From positions 702,719-766,718 of the forward strand of contig JAVFHQ010000004.1 of NCBI GenBank assembly GCA_035135055.1: 64,000 nt of DNA, read 5' to 3'. The DNA comes from Oleoguttula mirabilis (taxonomy: Eukaryota; Ascomycota; Dothideomycetes; Mycosphaerellales; Teratosphaeriaceae). The notes beneath the pieces are model-generated. The model was given only the letters and a program-made list of their open reading frames with translations, made no database searches and was not told where the DNA came from. Positions 10,161 through 24,120 of the stretch are shown here, in pieces (the stretch's first letter is position 1; the number at the start of each line of letters is the position of its first letter). A program made the translations under genes and the position numbers.

Positions 10161-13100
10161 ATGAAGCTCGGGAGCTGGGCGCCATGGCTGCCTCTGGCCT
10201 CTTTGACCTCTACCGCCCTCGCCGCAGCCCACAACCCCGACCTCACCACCATCCACGAAGCCGGCCGCTGCGCCATCCGCGGCCACTGCGGCAGCCAATC
10301 CCTCTTCGGCTCCTCGCTGCCCTGCCCGGACAATGGCCTTGCCGAGGAGCCCGAGGATGAGGTTCGGGACCAGCTGGTCGCGCTCTGCGGTGACCAATGG
10401 AGCGACAGCAAGGTGTGCTGCACGGGCGAGCAGATCGACAGCCTCCAGTCCAACCTGCAGAAAGCGCAGAACATCATCGCCGCGTGTCCGGCGTGCAAGA
10501 CGAACTTCTTCGACCTGTTTTGTACATTCACGTGCTCGCCGGACCAGAGCTTGTTCGTCAATGTCACGGCGACGGTGCCCAAGGGCGACAAGTTCCTGGT
10601 CACGCAGCTGGATCACCTGGTGAGCGACGAATACGGCGAGGGCTTCTACGACAGCTGCAAGGATGTCAAGTTCGGCGCAACGGGTGGCAAGGCAATGGCT
10701 TTCATTGGAGGTGGAGCGAAGAACTACACGCAATTCCTGAAGTACCTGGGCGACAAGAAGCCGTTCCTGGGCAGCCCGTTTCAGATCGACTTCCCGCGGC
10801 CGGGGAAAGAGAGGTTTCCGGGCATGGATACGGTGGTGCATGACGCGAAGCCGTGCAATAGCTCGGATGAGCGTTACAAATGTGCTTGTGTGGACTGCGA
10901 AGCCAGCTGTCCGGCGCTGCCGGCGGTAACGGAGACGCAAGAGTGCAACGTCGGGCTCCTGCCTTGCTTGAGCTTTGGCGTCATCGTGGTGTATGCGGTC
11001 TTCATCACGCTGCTGGTGCTGGCTGTTTCTGGGCACGCGGTCGCGGCTAAGAACCGGAAGAGCAAGAACGAGCGGTTACAGCTCCTACAAGACGCCGGAC
11101 CCGCAGATGATGATGAAGAAGGCGATCTGATACACCGATCCGGATTCGTGGACAAGCCAACGAGGCAGTACATTCTCAACACCTACTGCGACCGCGCCTT
11201 CAGCAAGCTCGCCCGGACATGTGCCCGCTTTCCGGCCATCACCATCGTCTCCTCCATCCTCGTCGTCGGTTTACTCAGCCTGGGCTGGATCCGCTTCGCT
11301 GTCGAGACCGACCCGGTCAAGCTTTGGGTCGCGCCCGACTCCGCCGCCGCGCAAGAGAAGCAATTCTTCGACACCAACTTCGGCCCTTTCTTCCGCGCCG
11401 AGATGGCTTTCCTGGTCAATGACACGCACCCCTCCGGCCCCGGGCCGGTGCTGAGCTACGATACGCTGCGCTGGTGGTTCGACGTCGAGAGGCGGGTTGC
11501 TGTGCAGAAGAGCTTGGATAATGGGTACACGCTAGATGATGTGTGCTACAAGCCTACAGGCGAGGCGTGCGTGATTCAGAGCGTGACGCAGTACTTCAGC
11601 GGCAGCTTCGATCAGCTGGACCCGAAGGAGTGGGCGGAGCAGATACAGGATTGCGTGGACACGCCGGTCAACTGTCTGCCAGACTTCGGGCAACCGCTAG
11701 CTATTGAGCGGCTGTTGGGAGGTTACAACTACAGTTCTGAGCCTATTACAGAAGCCGAGGCCCTGATCACGACGTGGGTGGTCAAGAATTACAACGCCGG
11801 CGAGCCGGAGCTGGAGAGGGCGGAAGAGTGGGAAGTGTCCCTCGAGCGCCTCTTGCTCGATATCCAACACGAAGCTAAGGAGCGCGGGCTCCGGCTGTCT
11901 TTCACCACCGAGAGCTCGCTTGAGCAGGAGCTGAACAAGAACACCAACACCGATGCTAAGATCGTTGTGGTGTCCTACATTGTCATGTTCATCTACGCTT
12001 CCTTGGCCCTGGGCTCGACGACGGTGACGGGAGGCATGATCATGCGCAACCCGGCGGCTGCCCTCGTACAGAGCAAGTTCTTGCTTGGCGTTGTGGGCAT
12101 CTTGATCGTGCTCATGAGTGTCGCGGCGAGCGTGGGCTTGTTCGCGGCCGCGGGCGTCAAGGCTACGTTGATTATCGCCGAGGTCATACCCTTCCTGGTG
12201 TTGGCGGTCGGCGTGGACAACATCTTCCTCATCGTGCACGAGTTTGAGCGTGTTAATATCAGCCATGCGGACGAGCCGGTCTCTGATCGTGTGGGTCGCG
12301 CGCTGGGCCGTATGGGCCCGAGCATCTTGCTCTCGGCGAGCACGGAGACCGTGGCTTTCGCGCTGGGCGCTGCTGTCGGAATGCCGGCTGTGCGGAACTT
12401 CGCGGCGTACGCGGCTGGGGCGGTGTTCATCAACGCGCTGCTGCAGGTGACGATGTTCGTCTCGATTCTCGCGCTGAACCAGGAGCGCGTCGAGGCTGGC
12501 CGGGCGGATTGCTTGCCTTGCTTGAAGCTGAAGCAGGGCATGGACTCCAGCATGCCTAACGGGTACGGTGGGGCGGCTTTCAGTGGCATCGAGGAAGAAG
12601 GGTGGCTCAGCAGGTTCGTGAGGAAGCAGTACGCGCCGACGATCCTGGGGAACAAGATGAGGGTGGCGATCATGACCGTCTTCCTTGGCTTTTTCGCGGC
12701 GGGCATTGCGCTCTTGCCGGAGGTGCAGCTGGGGTTGGATCAGAGGATTGCGGTCCCGAGGGATTCGTACCTCGTCAACTACTTCAACGACCTGTATGAT
12801 TATTTTGGGGCCGGGCCGCCGGTATACTTCGTCACGCGCGGCGTCAATGCGACGGCGCGAGTGCATCAGCAGGAGCTGTGCGGGCGATTCAGCACGTGCA
12901 AGGAGTTCTCGTTGGCGAACATCCTGGAGCAGGAGCGCAAGAGGCCGGAGATCAGCTACATCTCTGATGCGACGGCGAGCTGGGTGGACGACTACTTAGG
13001 CTGGCTGAACCCGGATCTGGACAGTTGCTGCGTGGAGAAGGACGGGAGTACCTGTTTCTCCGACCGCCAGCCCGCTTGGAACGTCAGTCTATATGGGATG

Positions 13101-14068
13101 CCAGAGGGTCAGGAGTTCGTGGAGTACATGGAGCGATGGCTCGATAGCCCGACAACCCAGGACTGTCCGCTCGCGGGCCAAGCGCCGTACGCGGATGCGG
13201 TCGTGGTGGACGAGAAGCACCTCACCACTCCCGCCACGCATTTCCGCACGGCGCACACGGCGCTCCGGAGCCAGGAGGACTTCATCGACGCCTATGCCGC
13301 GGCGAGGCGGATCGCGAACACGATCAATGAGAAGAACCCCGGGCTGGACGTATTCCCGTACAGCAAGTTCTACATCTTCTTCGACCAGTACGCCTCCATC
13401 GTCCGACTGTCGACTGCATTGGTCGGTACTGCACTGGCATTCATTCTGGTCATTACCAGCACGCTCCTCGGCTCTATCGCAACGGGCATCGTGGTTACGA
13501 TTACAGTCGCGATGATTGTCGTCGATATAGTGGGCACGATGGCGTTAGCCAATGTCTCCCTCAACGCCGTCAGCCTGGTCAATATCATCATCTGCGTCGG
13601 CATCGGCGTCGAGTTCTGTGCGCACATTGCCCGTGCGTTCACCATCCCGTCGACCTCTATCTTGGAGCGCGCACCAGCTGTTTTCAGGGGGAAGGAGGCT
13701 AGAGCGTGGGCTGCATTGGTGAACGTGGGTGGGAGCGTGTTTAGCGGAATCACAATCACAAAGCTGCTGGGCGTGTTCGTGCTGGCGTTTACCAGGTCGA
13801 GGATCTTTGAGATTTACTATTTCAGGGTATGGCTTGCGCTTGTGGTCTGGGCGGCGCTGCATGCGCTGGTCTTTTTGCCGGTGGCCTTGAGCTTCTTCGG
13901 CGGACGAGGTGAGTCTGGGAGACACCATGACATGAGCGCGACGGATTACTGACCTTCTTTGCAGGTTACGTGGACCCGGAGAGTGACGGGGGTTTGGAGC
14001 AGGACCTGGCGAGCAGGCGGTATAGGGCGCTGCTGCCGGAGGAGGAGTATGATAGCGATGACTATTAG
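10161..14068 (+). CDS. NCR1: NPC1-like sterol transporter (Ncr1)
   Basis: Two exons: 10161-13908 and 13965-14068. The 56-nt intron starts GTGAGT and ends TTTGCAG; unspliced, the frame would stop at 13952. The product is 1283 residues, normal for fungal Ncr1. The first ATG is at 10161. Residues 1-22 look like a signal peptide. A Cys-rich N-terminal sterol-binding domain follows (to about 250; CPACKTNFFDLFCTFTCSP is diagnostic), then a transmembrane segment, a lumenal loop, a sterol-sensing domain around 590-770, a second lumenal loop and a C-terminal RND-type membrane bundle. The last exon encodes an acidic cytosolic tail ending EEEYDSDDY. The family's role is moving sterol out of the vacuole lumen into its limiting membrane. 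Confidence 0.96.
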
Positions 14069-15898
14069 GTGGGTGGTAGCATAGCTAGGACATACACGGC
14101 GTGGTATGTCGGGACACAGGGCAGCATCACTGGCTGCGGTGACAATTTATGCTAATTGAACTTGCTCACGCGTACACTCCAAACTCTCCGTGCAAACTTT
14201 AATCTGGCTTGGAGCCAACCTTGGTGTCACAGAGGTGGTTCAGCGCCGGCTTGACACCTTGTGTGTCGAGGGATCGAGCGCATGGCGGACAGCACTACCG
14301 CGACGGCGGTGCTGAGGGCTCGTACTTGTTGCCCACGGTTGGGCGGCATAGGGAAGCACGTGATGGAGATCAACGCTGGGGTAACAACATATATTAGACT
14401 TGCCTCAGTGATGTGCCGGACGATGATGATGCGCCGACTTGATAATGTTGATCAGCTGACTCGTGCGTGCTCTGGGCGGAGGTGCGTGCTTGGGGCCCAG
14501 GTGCGGCCGCCGATGGTCTTTTAATCTCGTGTCACTTCTGACCGCGTCATCGTAAAGTCGGCGGTCCTAGCGAGCTGAGACGAGTGACGAGTGCGGTCGC
14601 TGGTAGATGACAAGCGTGGGGTTGTGGGTGGTCTGATCCGCGGGTTCGGGTTTCTACTGTCAGTCGCCACTGACCAGTAGTACTAGGTAGTTGTCCGGAC
14701 TCGTATCGCCACCGCTTTGACGTCCTAGAGAAAGGCTGGAATTGAACAGGACTACTGCCGACCTCTTGACGAAGAATACCTAGCGCTCACATGATCGCCT
14801 GCACGAATCAACATCAACCGTTATTGGTGGAAGCATTTGCGAAATCAGCAATGAGTGATGTCGAAGCGAGGCGTTTGTGGCGAGCTGTCAACCCTAGTGT
14901 CTCAGGCCGCCACAGGGAGACTTGTGGAATAGGGCGGACGCGAGTGAGCATAATTGGTTATGCTGCTTTGATTTTCTCCGATGCATGTAGCGATTCCGAA
15001 GTACTCCTTGCTCGTTGCCTCCAGCGTAAGAGGTGGCGTGCAGGCAGCAGTGATAGGTGACTTGCTGCTGATAGCCGGACACTTATTGCAGGCAAAGCGG
15101 AGCTGGCGTGGTTGGAGAGGGAGCTGAAAGTCGAAACACAAAAGCTTCGCGGAGTGCCGATGACCGATGTAGATGTACCACGCTTATTATGCGTGCTATC
15201 ACCGCTATATTGGCTAGCTGAGGATCAAGCAATGGGGCATGCAGTAGCCTTGCAGCTGCATTAGTTGTAACGGCGATCAGGTACAAGTGTCGCTGGTCGC
15301 ATGCCAAGTGAAAGTCGCGCGCCTATCGTGATGAGCAGGCGCCCGCACGCCCAGTACAGAAGCTGCAGTCTGCGAGTAAGACGGAGACGTGGAGCCTGGA
15401 GGATGGAGATGCACGGGAAACGCTTGCAAAGGCCAGCGCAGTCGAGCAGTGACATGCGTGCCGCCGCAGAAGAGGTGCAGTCAGTAGTGCAGTAATACAT
15501 GCGACATAGGAAGAGCTGTCGGATTGGAACTTGTGCCCGGGGCAGGGAATCTGCTCACAGCATGTCGTTTTAATGTTAGTCGCCTAGTCCTCTTGTTGCC
15601 GTGAATGGCGAATGAGTGAAGCACGATGTAAAGATGTTGGTCTGTACCCATATATGTAACACTAGCAACAGGAGGACATATAGCATGAACGTCTTTGCGC
15701 CCAACCCGCGTCTCCCAGAGAACTCCGTTCGTAGCATCCCCCTAACCAAGGAGATAGCCTGCTCAGACGTGGAAACCTGCTGTGCACCGATTATCCAAGC
15801 CTTCGTCGCATGCCCGTATGTGATCGCATAAACGCTCGCTGTGTCGGCTAATGTACATGCAGCGCGTAAGAATATGGACAAGAAAGAACGGATGAGGT
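14069..15898. other. Convergent intergenic region
   Basis: About 1.8 kb between the 3' ends of the NPC1-like and ABC transporter genes. Only short frames are present, and none shows a domain or repeats elsewhere. I see no RNA gene. Confidence 0.4.
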
Positions 15899-17840
15899 CT
15901 ACGTTCGTCTCAGGTAGAGGACGAGCCAGCCCAGGAATCTGTAGCCGACAATGATGCCCAACATGATGCCAACCCACTTGCCCATCTCGCCGGTCTTGTA
16001 GCCGTAGTTCTTGAGCACACCGGTGCCCGCAATCAGACACTGGTCGGCAAGCTCGGTGTCGTACAAACAGCTGCAGCCGGAGGCCGCAGTCGCGCTCTCA
16101 GCGCAGCTGAAGTTACGCTGGCCGAACTCGTTGACCATCATACCCTGGAAAACGTATGATTGGTAGTCGATGTAGTGGAAGACGTAGCGCCAGAATGGGT
16201 TGAGCGTTTGTGGTGGCACCAAGAAGCCACCCGTGCACATCCACAAGCCATTTGCGAAGGCAGTACCGGCGAGCGCAACGACGAAGATCGGTATGAGCGA
16301 GCTGATGAGCACGACGAGCGACTCAGCGGCGATCAAATCCAGGAAAAGCCACATAACCCAGGTGAAGAAGGCCTCAGCAGTTGGCCTGAAGTTCGATAGC
16401 CAGTAGGCGACGACCGAAAACAGCATGGCGATCAAGAAGAGGTACGGGATCCCGGTGACGAAGTTGGCGATCAGGAACGACGTTGGCCCGTAGAGACCGT
16501 TGGCACGCTCTTTCATGAAAAGCGCACGATCCTCCAGGAAAGCCGGGATGTATGCCACCGCCATGAAAGACATGAAGGCGCCACCGAAGAAGATGGCGTT
16601 GATGAATGACTGGATGTTGCCTTGTGTAGGGCTCAAGCGAAGCCAGACAGTTCCCATCATGACTGCCAGACCCATGTACATTGCGATGCGGATGCCGTAC
16701 GCAATGATATCACGATAGGACTTGATGAATGATCGGTGGATCAGGGCCATTGGAATAGCGATGACACCAGCGGATTCGTCTTTTTGCTCGGCGTTGACCT
16801 CAGTGTCCATGGAGTTGCGAGCCATCTCGTCCGTGAGCTCGCTGACCGTTGCGGTGGCGAGACGCGACTTGTGCCAGGATGAGTGGACCATGTTCAGTTG
16901 CTGATCGACTTCGCTTCGGTCACGGGCGAAATCGGTGTTGACAAAGTCGATGATGAACTCAGCCGGGTTCATGTAGAGTGGAATTGGGAATCCACAGGCG
17001 TCGAAGTATGGTTGGACCTCGGAGACCGGGCCGCTGTATGCAGTGCCACCCTGCGAGAGCAGGAGAAGCTTGTCAAACATGGCGAACGTCGAAGTCGACG
17101 GTTGATGTATGGATGCAATCACGATGAGGTTGTGTTTCTTTGCGATATCCTTGACGAATGAGATGACCTCAAACGATGCGGCCGAGTCCAAACCAGAAGT
17201 AGGCTCGTCGAGGAAGAGAAGCTTCGGGCTGGTGATCAGCTGAGCCGCGACACTAACACGGCGCTTCTGACCACCAGAGATACCCTTCCTGATGGGTGTA
17301 CCGATGAGGTTGTTTGCCTGGCCTTGAAGACCAAAGGCCGTAAGGAGAGCTTCGATTCGTTGGATGCGCTCCAGTTTGCTAACGTTCTTCGGAAGAGAGA
17401 GACGCGCGGCGAAGGTGAGCGTCTCACGAACTGTGAGCGAGCCGACGAGTGCGTCTTCTTGCTCAACGTAGGCAGAGATGCGGCGGAAGGTCTTGGGGTT
17501 GGCTGCAGATCCGTTAATGTAGATGGCCGCCTTCACTGAGGCAGCCAGAGACGCGGTTCTGTGAGCGAGTACATTGAGCAGCGTCGACTTGCCGGAACCA
17601 CTATATTGGAGTCAGTCTCGTATATTGCAAGGCCAGCAGACGGCGAGCTTACGAAGGTCCCATGAGCGCCAGTAGCTCGCCAGCCTTGACAATCCCATTG
17701 ATGTCGGAGAGAATGGTCTTCGGTTGCTGTGACTGTCGGTCCTTCACTGTGACTGTGACGCCCTTCCACCCGAAGCTGCGGATGTTGGTGTTTGTGAGCT
17801 GGGCGTAATCGCCGCCGATCATCTTTTCGATGTCCGACAT
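15899..17840 (-). CDS. ABCG-family half transporter
   Basis: Two exons: 17840-17653 and 17600-15899. The 52-nt intron (GTAAGC...ATAG) splits the Walker A motif after its Ser, giving GPSGSGKST. The product is 629 residues in the reverse order typical of ABCG proteins, ATPase first and membrane domain second. Visible motifs are Walker A (about residue 60), the Q-loop in EQEDALVGSLTVRETL, the signature ISGGQKRR, Walker B LLFLDEPTSGLDS and the switch His in ASIHQPST. Six hydrophobic segments follow from about residue 345, with a Cys-rich external loop near 565-590. It must dimerise to work. Substrate is unknown; lipids, sterols or toxic compounds are typical of the family. I use the ATG at 17840 because the open frame above it begins with GTG. 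Confidence 0.92.
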
Positions 17841-19993
17841 CTTGTCGTATCCTTTGCGATCGGAGATCGCAGTAGTTGCGGTAGCCACTTTGGTGATTGT
17901 TGCTGTTGGCCGAGTGTTTGGGTTTCGAAATGCTTCTTCAAGTTGCGCGTCGAGTATTCTAGATCAGGAGGCCAGCTTCCTTGTGACGGTAGGTGAATGA
18001 CAATAGACAAGTGAGTGGTGTCTTGAATGAGCGTGTGTGGGCCTGCTGGGTGACGGTGAATAGGTGTCTCCCAACGATGTCGGTGTGGACAGGAAGTGAA
18101 GAGGTCGCAGCGAACGTTGGCAAGAGAAAAGGAGCGTCAGTGCGGCAGAGGAGGGTATTATCGATCAAACGGGCGCTGTCACGGGAATGATGCAGGCGTG
18201 ACAGATGCGCGTTTGTGTTGAACGGATGGGAACCTCACAACGCCCGCATAATGCATTACTTCCGCCCAGGAGTCGGTTCTTGCGACGCCGGCCCAGTCCT
18301 GCCAGTCCCGCCAACCATGAGGTCCATGCTGGGTTCGAGACCATGCGTCGTTTGTCCTCACCCAAATGCCGAAGCGTCCGGCGCGCCCGACCAAGGTGAG
18401 TGGTCGGCTGGCGCAGACCCTTCGATCGTAACGGCGCATCCTTGCCGCCCTAATCCCTGTATGTGCAGCTGCCCCTGCTACATCCCTGTACGTGAAACAT
18501 CCACCTGGGATTTAGCCCTGCTAAGCGCGTAATCAGTGGTTTCTGTACCTGCGTGAGGCTAGTAGCTACGCCCTAGAATAACTCTACTTGCACGCTTCGT
18601 CAGGTCCTCCTGTGAGTTTTTGGCTGTGGCTAGGAGCTCACGAGGGCACAGAAACGATCGTTTCGACCCTTTTGACGACATGCACGCCATCTAGGCTGTC
18701 TCACACGAGTTGGCGGCTACTTGCATCCTCCAACGTCCCCGCCGCCAACAAATGCTTGCCCCGGCTCATCAGACACGCCATTGGGCACACACAATAGGCC
18801 TCACGGCGAGGCGACGGAGGCGTGCTGAAGCTCTGCTGACCATCCGCTCCGCCCATCCATACCCTTGTCCAGGACATACTATTCGGCTTCTTAACCCTAT
18901 TCGGAAATTGTATTCATCTGGCCGCGACGCGGCGTCCAAGCTCACCCGAATTTCCGGTTAGCTTCTAAGTTCTCCCCCACAGTGAAGCGCGTCGAATTGT
19001 TTACCACCCACACTAGCTGCAGATCTACTATAGGGCAGCAAAATGATAAAAGGTACCTCCGTACCGATATCTCTCCTGATGATTTGCGTCAAACGAAGCT
19101 TTGCGGGCCAGCGTCGGTCTATTGAATGCGCGCCAGATTTGTCTGAGAAGGGCTCATGCAAGAAAATCTGCAGTCCGCCATCGATGATCGCGGCCTCGCC
19201 TGCAGTGCGACCTGTGATGGGTTGCTGAGCAGCCTGTGGTGGCGGCGTCGTCCAACCGTGTTGTGTGTAACGACGCTGTCTGGATACCTGCAGCGCCGGC
19301 CACGTTGCTGCTGACCAGCGTCGAGAGTGTGACGTGTGACGTGTTAGTGTCCAGGCTACCGCAATGGGTGCTCGTGGGTGGGGCGACCTTCACACCGATG
19401 TCGATAGATCCAAATTCGACATGTTGATCGTCGAGATCTTCTCAGGACTCAATCACGAAGTAGTTTTGAACGCTTGCGAAGGTCCGCCAGATATATGGAA
19501 TCCCGAGGTCGGCCGACGAATTGGAGAGGCACATCTGGCCTTGTTCAGGGGGGAGAGGCTCAGGCCTAAAGTGTGTTAGTTAACGCCGCTCTCACTTTAT
19601 TAGCACGGCGAGGGAGCCAAAAATGGGCCACGGCTGCACGGTAGCTCCGGCTAGTGATCATGTTCCAGTGAACGGTTCGTCCAATCGACACATCCGTTTC
19701 CTCTCTCGTCATGCTTGGTGGTCTGTCTGCACCTCTTGGTCCTCTTGGCCATCCAAGCACCGTCACCTTGTTCTTTGTACCCTTTGTTCGGCAATCTGTA
19801 CCATCTTGCATTCTACCTGCTCCGCTTTGTCAGGCCTCACGCTCGTTACAGCTTTCTTTCTTACGGTCATTCTGGTGGAAATCGATTGGCGACATCCATA
19901 GACATCTACAGACACATTGAACAAATCGCACCCCCGGACCATGAGACAACGACGACTGTAGATATCACCTCGCGCTCTGGCAGCTAGAACGCC
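17841..19993. promoter_or_regulatory. Long divergent intergenic region
   Basis: 2.15 kb separating the ABC transporter (-) from the aminotransferase gene (+). Only short scattered frames are present, without domains. The GGGTTCGAGACC at 18330 resembles a tRNA B box but has no A box at the right distance. The length suggests extended regulatory sequence or relics I cannot recognise. Confidence 0.4.
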
Positions 19994-22414
19994 ATGGACA
20001 TTCCAGCACATTTACTATCAGACGCCGTCTACACATCGGACGAAATCTCACCATCGAAGCGCATCAAGTCCGCCAGCAATTCTTCGCGGAAAGCGTCAAG
20101 TACTGCGCGCCTCCCCTCGAGATCATACAACCCACACTCTTCGGCCGAGGACATCTCCTCAACTAGCGACTCCGAGCCTGACCATGGTTATCAGACAGAC
20201 TTCACGACGCCCGCTGCATCCGATTCTTACCCGGACGAGATGCCGGACGACGTGGAGGATTTCAGGGATCGAGAGTATCCGCAGTTGAAGGGCAAGACAT
20301 ATCTTGACCATGGAGGGACTACGGTACGTTGCAAGTATTCGCTAGCTTGGTGAGGTCTGGGCTAACATGACGTGTAGCTATACGCGAAGTCGCTGGTGGA
20401 GGAGTTCTCCGCCGACCTCATATCGAATCTTTACGGGAACCCGCACTCGGCTTCATCCCCTTCAGCTTTGTCAGGGCACCGGGTAGACGCGATACGAGAA
20501 CGAGCCCTGCGCTTCTTCAACGCTGATCCGGAAGAGTTCGACCTTGTGTTTGTCGCCAACGCCACTGCTGCGATCAAAATGGTGATTGACTGTATGAAAG
20601 ACCATGCTGCGGCGAGCAACACCCCGATCTGGTATGGATATCACCGAGACGCACACACATCAATAGTAGGAGTGCGGGAGTCTACCAAGATGCATCGATG
20701 CTTCACTAGTGACGAGGAGGTGGACATCTGGATCAACAGTGGGGGGTTGGGCGGGCCACGAGCGAGGCAGCTTGGCTTGTTCGCGTATCCCGGCCAGTCC
20801 AATATGACCGGCCGACGTCTGCCGCAAAGCTGGTAAGTCTCTACGGCTGCTGTATGTTTCACCGAAGTCGAGTTAGGCTAACGTGACGCAGGCCCGGCCG
20901 GATCCGCAAATCGTTTCACAAGGCTGCAACCTACACTCTCCTGGATGCGGCCGCGCTTGCGAGTACCGCGCCATTAGACTTGTCCGACGCCGCTACAGCA
21001 CCTGACTTCGTGGCACTTTCCTTTTACAAGATCTTTGGGTTTCCAAACGTCGGTGCGCTTATTGTCCGGAAAGATTCGGCGCATGTCCTGGAGAGCCGTA
21101 AGTACTTTGGTGGCGGTACAGTTGAGATGATCATCGCCATCAACGACACATGGCATGCCAAGAAGGAGGGCTCTATCCACGACCGACTTGAAGACGGTAC
21201 ATTGCCATTCCATTCAATCTTCGCACTGGACCACGCAATGAACGTTCACGAACGGCTATATGGGCAGAATCCGATGAAGTTCATCTCGATGCACACCGCG
21301 CAACTAGGAAAGCAACTTTACGAAGGCGTTGCTGGACTGAAGCACGCGAACGGCCTGCCCGTGTGCCGGATATACAAGGATGAAAACGCCATATACGGTG
21401 ACCCATCTGTGCAGGGAGCGACCATTGCGTTCAACGTACAGCTTGCTGATGGCAGCCTGGTCGGCTTCGAGGACGTCGAAGAAGCAGCAGATGACCGCAA
21501 CATATTCGTCCGGAGTGGCTCCCTTTGCAACCCAGGTGGAGTGGCGACGTATTTGAACTGGTCACCCGCCGAGATGAAGGCAGCCTTTGCAGCCGGACAT
21601 CGCTGCAGTAACCCCACTCAGATCATGTTGGGGAAGCCGACCGGTGTGGTCCGTGTGAGCTTGGGAGCTATGAGTACGTCGGCCGACGTGCAGACACTCA
21701 TACGCTTTCTCAACGATACTTACGTCAGCCGAGGTAGCCAGTACCTTACGGCGACCGCTGTGAAGCTCGGACAGACAGCGCCTATATCACCACCACCGTC
21801 TCCTGGTGCAACTGGCCATCTGCCTCCGCTTGACATCCCACATCCACTCTTCGTGCCCGGCACCCAGCATACTGGTAGCTATCTGACTCCAAGCACAGCA
21901 GCGAGCGCTGGGCCCTCCGAGAACACTCCCTGGGACTCGCACGATACAGCTTTGCCGCAACAGCCGCCGCCACCCTCTGCCGAGGCAGACAAGCCTCCCT
22001 TACCACCATTCAACCCCGCCGACTACATCAAACTGCGAAGACCGTGGGAAGAGGAATTGCGAAAGCAAAGGCAAACGCAACAGTATGCGAACGTCGGCAT
22101 GGAAATCAAAGTTCGTGAGCTCGAAGATGCCAGTGTTTTCTCACGCAATCCGACCCCGAGCGTTAAGGCGCGCAAATTTGGCAGAAGCGTAGTGAACCTG
22201 TTGCGAACCAAATCACATTTCGCTGAGGTTAGGTACGAGCAACCTTGAAGCCCCGGATATGGAGAACCGGTCTAACGTGCACAACAGACCACCCGTGCCG
22301 CCATCACCATTTCCGCCGGCAGAAGCACTCCGCCACGCGTCAAACTCGCACCGATCACGAAGGAGTATAGATAGGGCGCAGTACCAACATAATGTTGAAA
22401 CATTTGGCATGTGA
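19994..22414 (+). CDS. Class V aminotransferase, molybdenum cofactor sulfurase-like
   Basis: Four exons inferred: 19994-20323, 20378-20832, 20892-22232 and 22288-22414, with introns of 54, 59 and 55 nt (GTACGT, GTAAGT and GTACGA donors). The product is 750 residues. After a disordered Ser-rich N-terminus (1-95), the PLP domain begins TYLDHGGTT. The probable PLP lysine lies in SFYKIFGFP (about residue 308), and a candidate sulfur-carrying Cys lies in RSGSLCNPGG (about 474). These match the sulfurase half of Moco sulfurases (HxB/MOCOS), but no MOSC domain follows. The C-terminal 190 residues are Pro/Ser-rich and end ETFGM. It may be a dedicated cysteine desulfurase-like enzyme. The last intron has an alternative donor 6 nt upstream, so the C-terminus is the weakest part. 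Confidence 0.85.
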
Positions 22415-24120
22415 GCTGTACGGTTATTGCTTTGTCTGGTTGCTGTTTACTAGCCTGGCGTTCTGTGTTTGGCGGCCTCGTTTCATGATACCAATACGGC
22501 TGACGCACGTTTCTCGAATCGATCTTGTTTGGAGGCGAATGGTTGCATTAGCCCGGTTGGAGGGCGCGCCACAATTTTGATCGCCTGGAAACGCTTGAAA
22601 GCGTCGTGAATTCACAGCCGCACAGGAAGTTTGTACATACGGGGGGGAGCTACAGGGGGCAAGAATGACCACGGCGAAGAAGCACCATAGCTTAGAAGCA
22701 AGCGGTGACATCGGGAGCCACCCGATAAACATCCTGCCTCAATTCACTGCGAGCTGAGCTTCAGCTCGGCAGCAGATTGTTCATTCTCACCAAGTCACTA
22801 CATCCAAAGGTTATTGACGACGTCACCCAACGAACAAGCGATAGGCGACCACGAGGCAACGCTTGCAACGTCATGCAGCCAACCCTGCGTTCTCAACGCC
22901 ATGCTATCGACGGCTTGCTGCATATCGCGCAATTGACGCCCTCGTGATCAGCCACCTGCTCGCTTTCGCCGCCAAGTATCTCTATCTGGCAGCGAGCTCG
23001 ACGTACTTGTCACATGACACAAGATGGGAAGCTCCCTTGTGTCGAGTAGGTTGGTACCCGGATATAGTAGGGGTTCCGGATGTCGCTCGCCGCTTCCTAT
23101 CCGCTTTGTGGCACACGATGCGTCGTCGACCAGGTAGGTGGGTAGGCGCAGGTGCACAGCATTATATGCGAAGCCCACCCGCTCTGCTGTGCGACGTGCA
23201 GGGATGTGTTTGCGAAGTGATGTTGCACAGTGCGGAGTACGAGCTCCAAGTTGAATATTCTGCTTGGCATCGCTTTGTGAGCACCTCGCAAGTCCGGAAC
23301 ACAACCGAGTGAGGAAGGTAGTAGAGGTGAGGACACGTCACAGGACCCTCTGCATCATCGGGGTGTGAGGTCCTTCGTCGAAAGGCGGTCCTTGGGGTCT
23401 CGAGAAGACGTGGTGTGCTGATTTGTAACCTTCGGACGCAGGTTCGTTGTGAGAGGTAGGCTTCTTCCAAAATGGAGTACTCGTCTCGGAGTCTGTTGTC
23501 ACCCGTCACGAAATGGCGAGGCGTACTTGCCTCGGTGGCAAATCAATGGGAGCGACTCTTCAGTCTCTATATCAGTAGATGCCATCGGACCCCCAAGGTA
23601 GAGTCTTTGGGGCAACACGAGATGCGTTAATTTGTTCCAGTCGAAGCAAGAGGATAGGCCGTCATATCATTAATCGTGATATTGCCATTCTCGGACCTTC
23701 ACTAATAACTGTTACATCGGCATGCCGGGATTTCGTACCCTCCCTCCTCGTCAAGAATGTTTGACGTCAAACACCGGGACCGCCCATTTCGCCTTAACTG
23801 ATTCCCGTCAGCAGCCGGCAAGTATTCTAAACCGGAAGCTCGTTATTGGACTATGAGAGGATGCACGTCCTCTCGCCACTCTATGCTGCGTTGCCAGTAG
23901 GCTGTCCCAGCAGCATTGTTCATATCGCGTGGATGGCCGCATTTGCCAGCTTCAAGCAGCGTCGGAGTCACCAAAAGAGCGTCGTTGACCAGAGCGTATT
24001 GATCGTCTGGCTTGGTGAAGAAGCGTGGGCACCGACAAAATCGTTTACATCGTTGCAGCCAGCGGAATTACTCTCATCCAGGACTCCATCGAAAGTAGAG
24101 ACTCTCACTTCAGGTTGGTT
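22415..24120. other. Intergenic, no supported gene
   Basis: About 1.7 kb with overlapping short frames on both strands, the longest being 149 codons at 22863-23312. None shows a domain, compositional bias or splice structure I trust. Confidence 0.4.

Noticed and set aside
18320..18345. GGGTTCGAGACC resembling a tRNA B box
   Set aside because: No A box or cloverleaf-compatible sequence upstream.
22863..23312. 149-codon plus-strand frame
   Set aside because: Competes with a minus-strand frame of similar length; no recognisable features.
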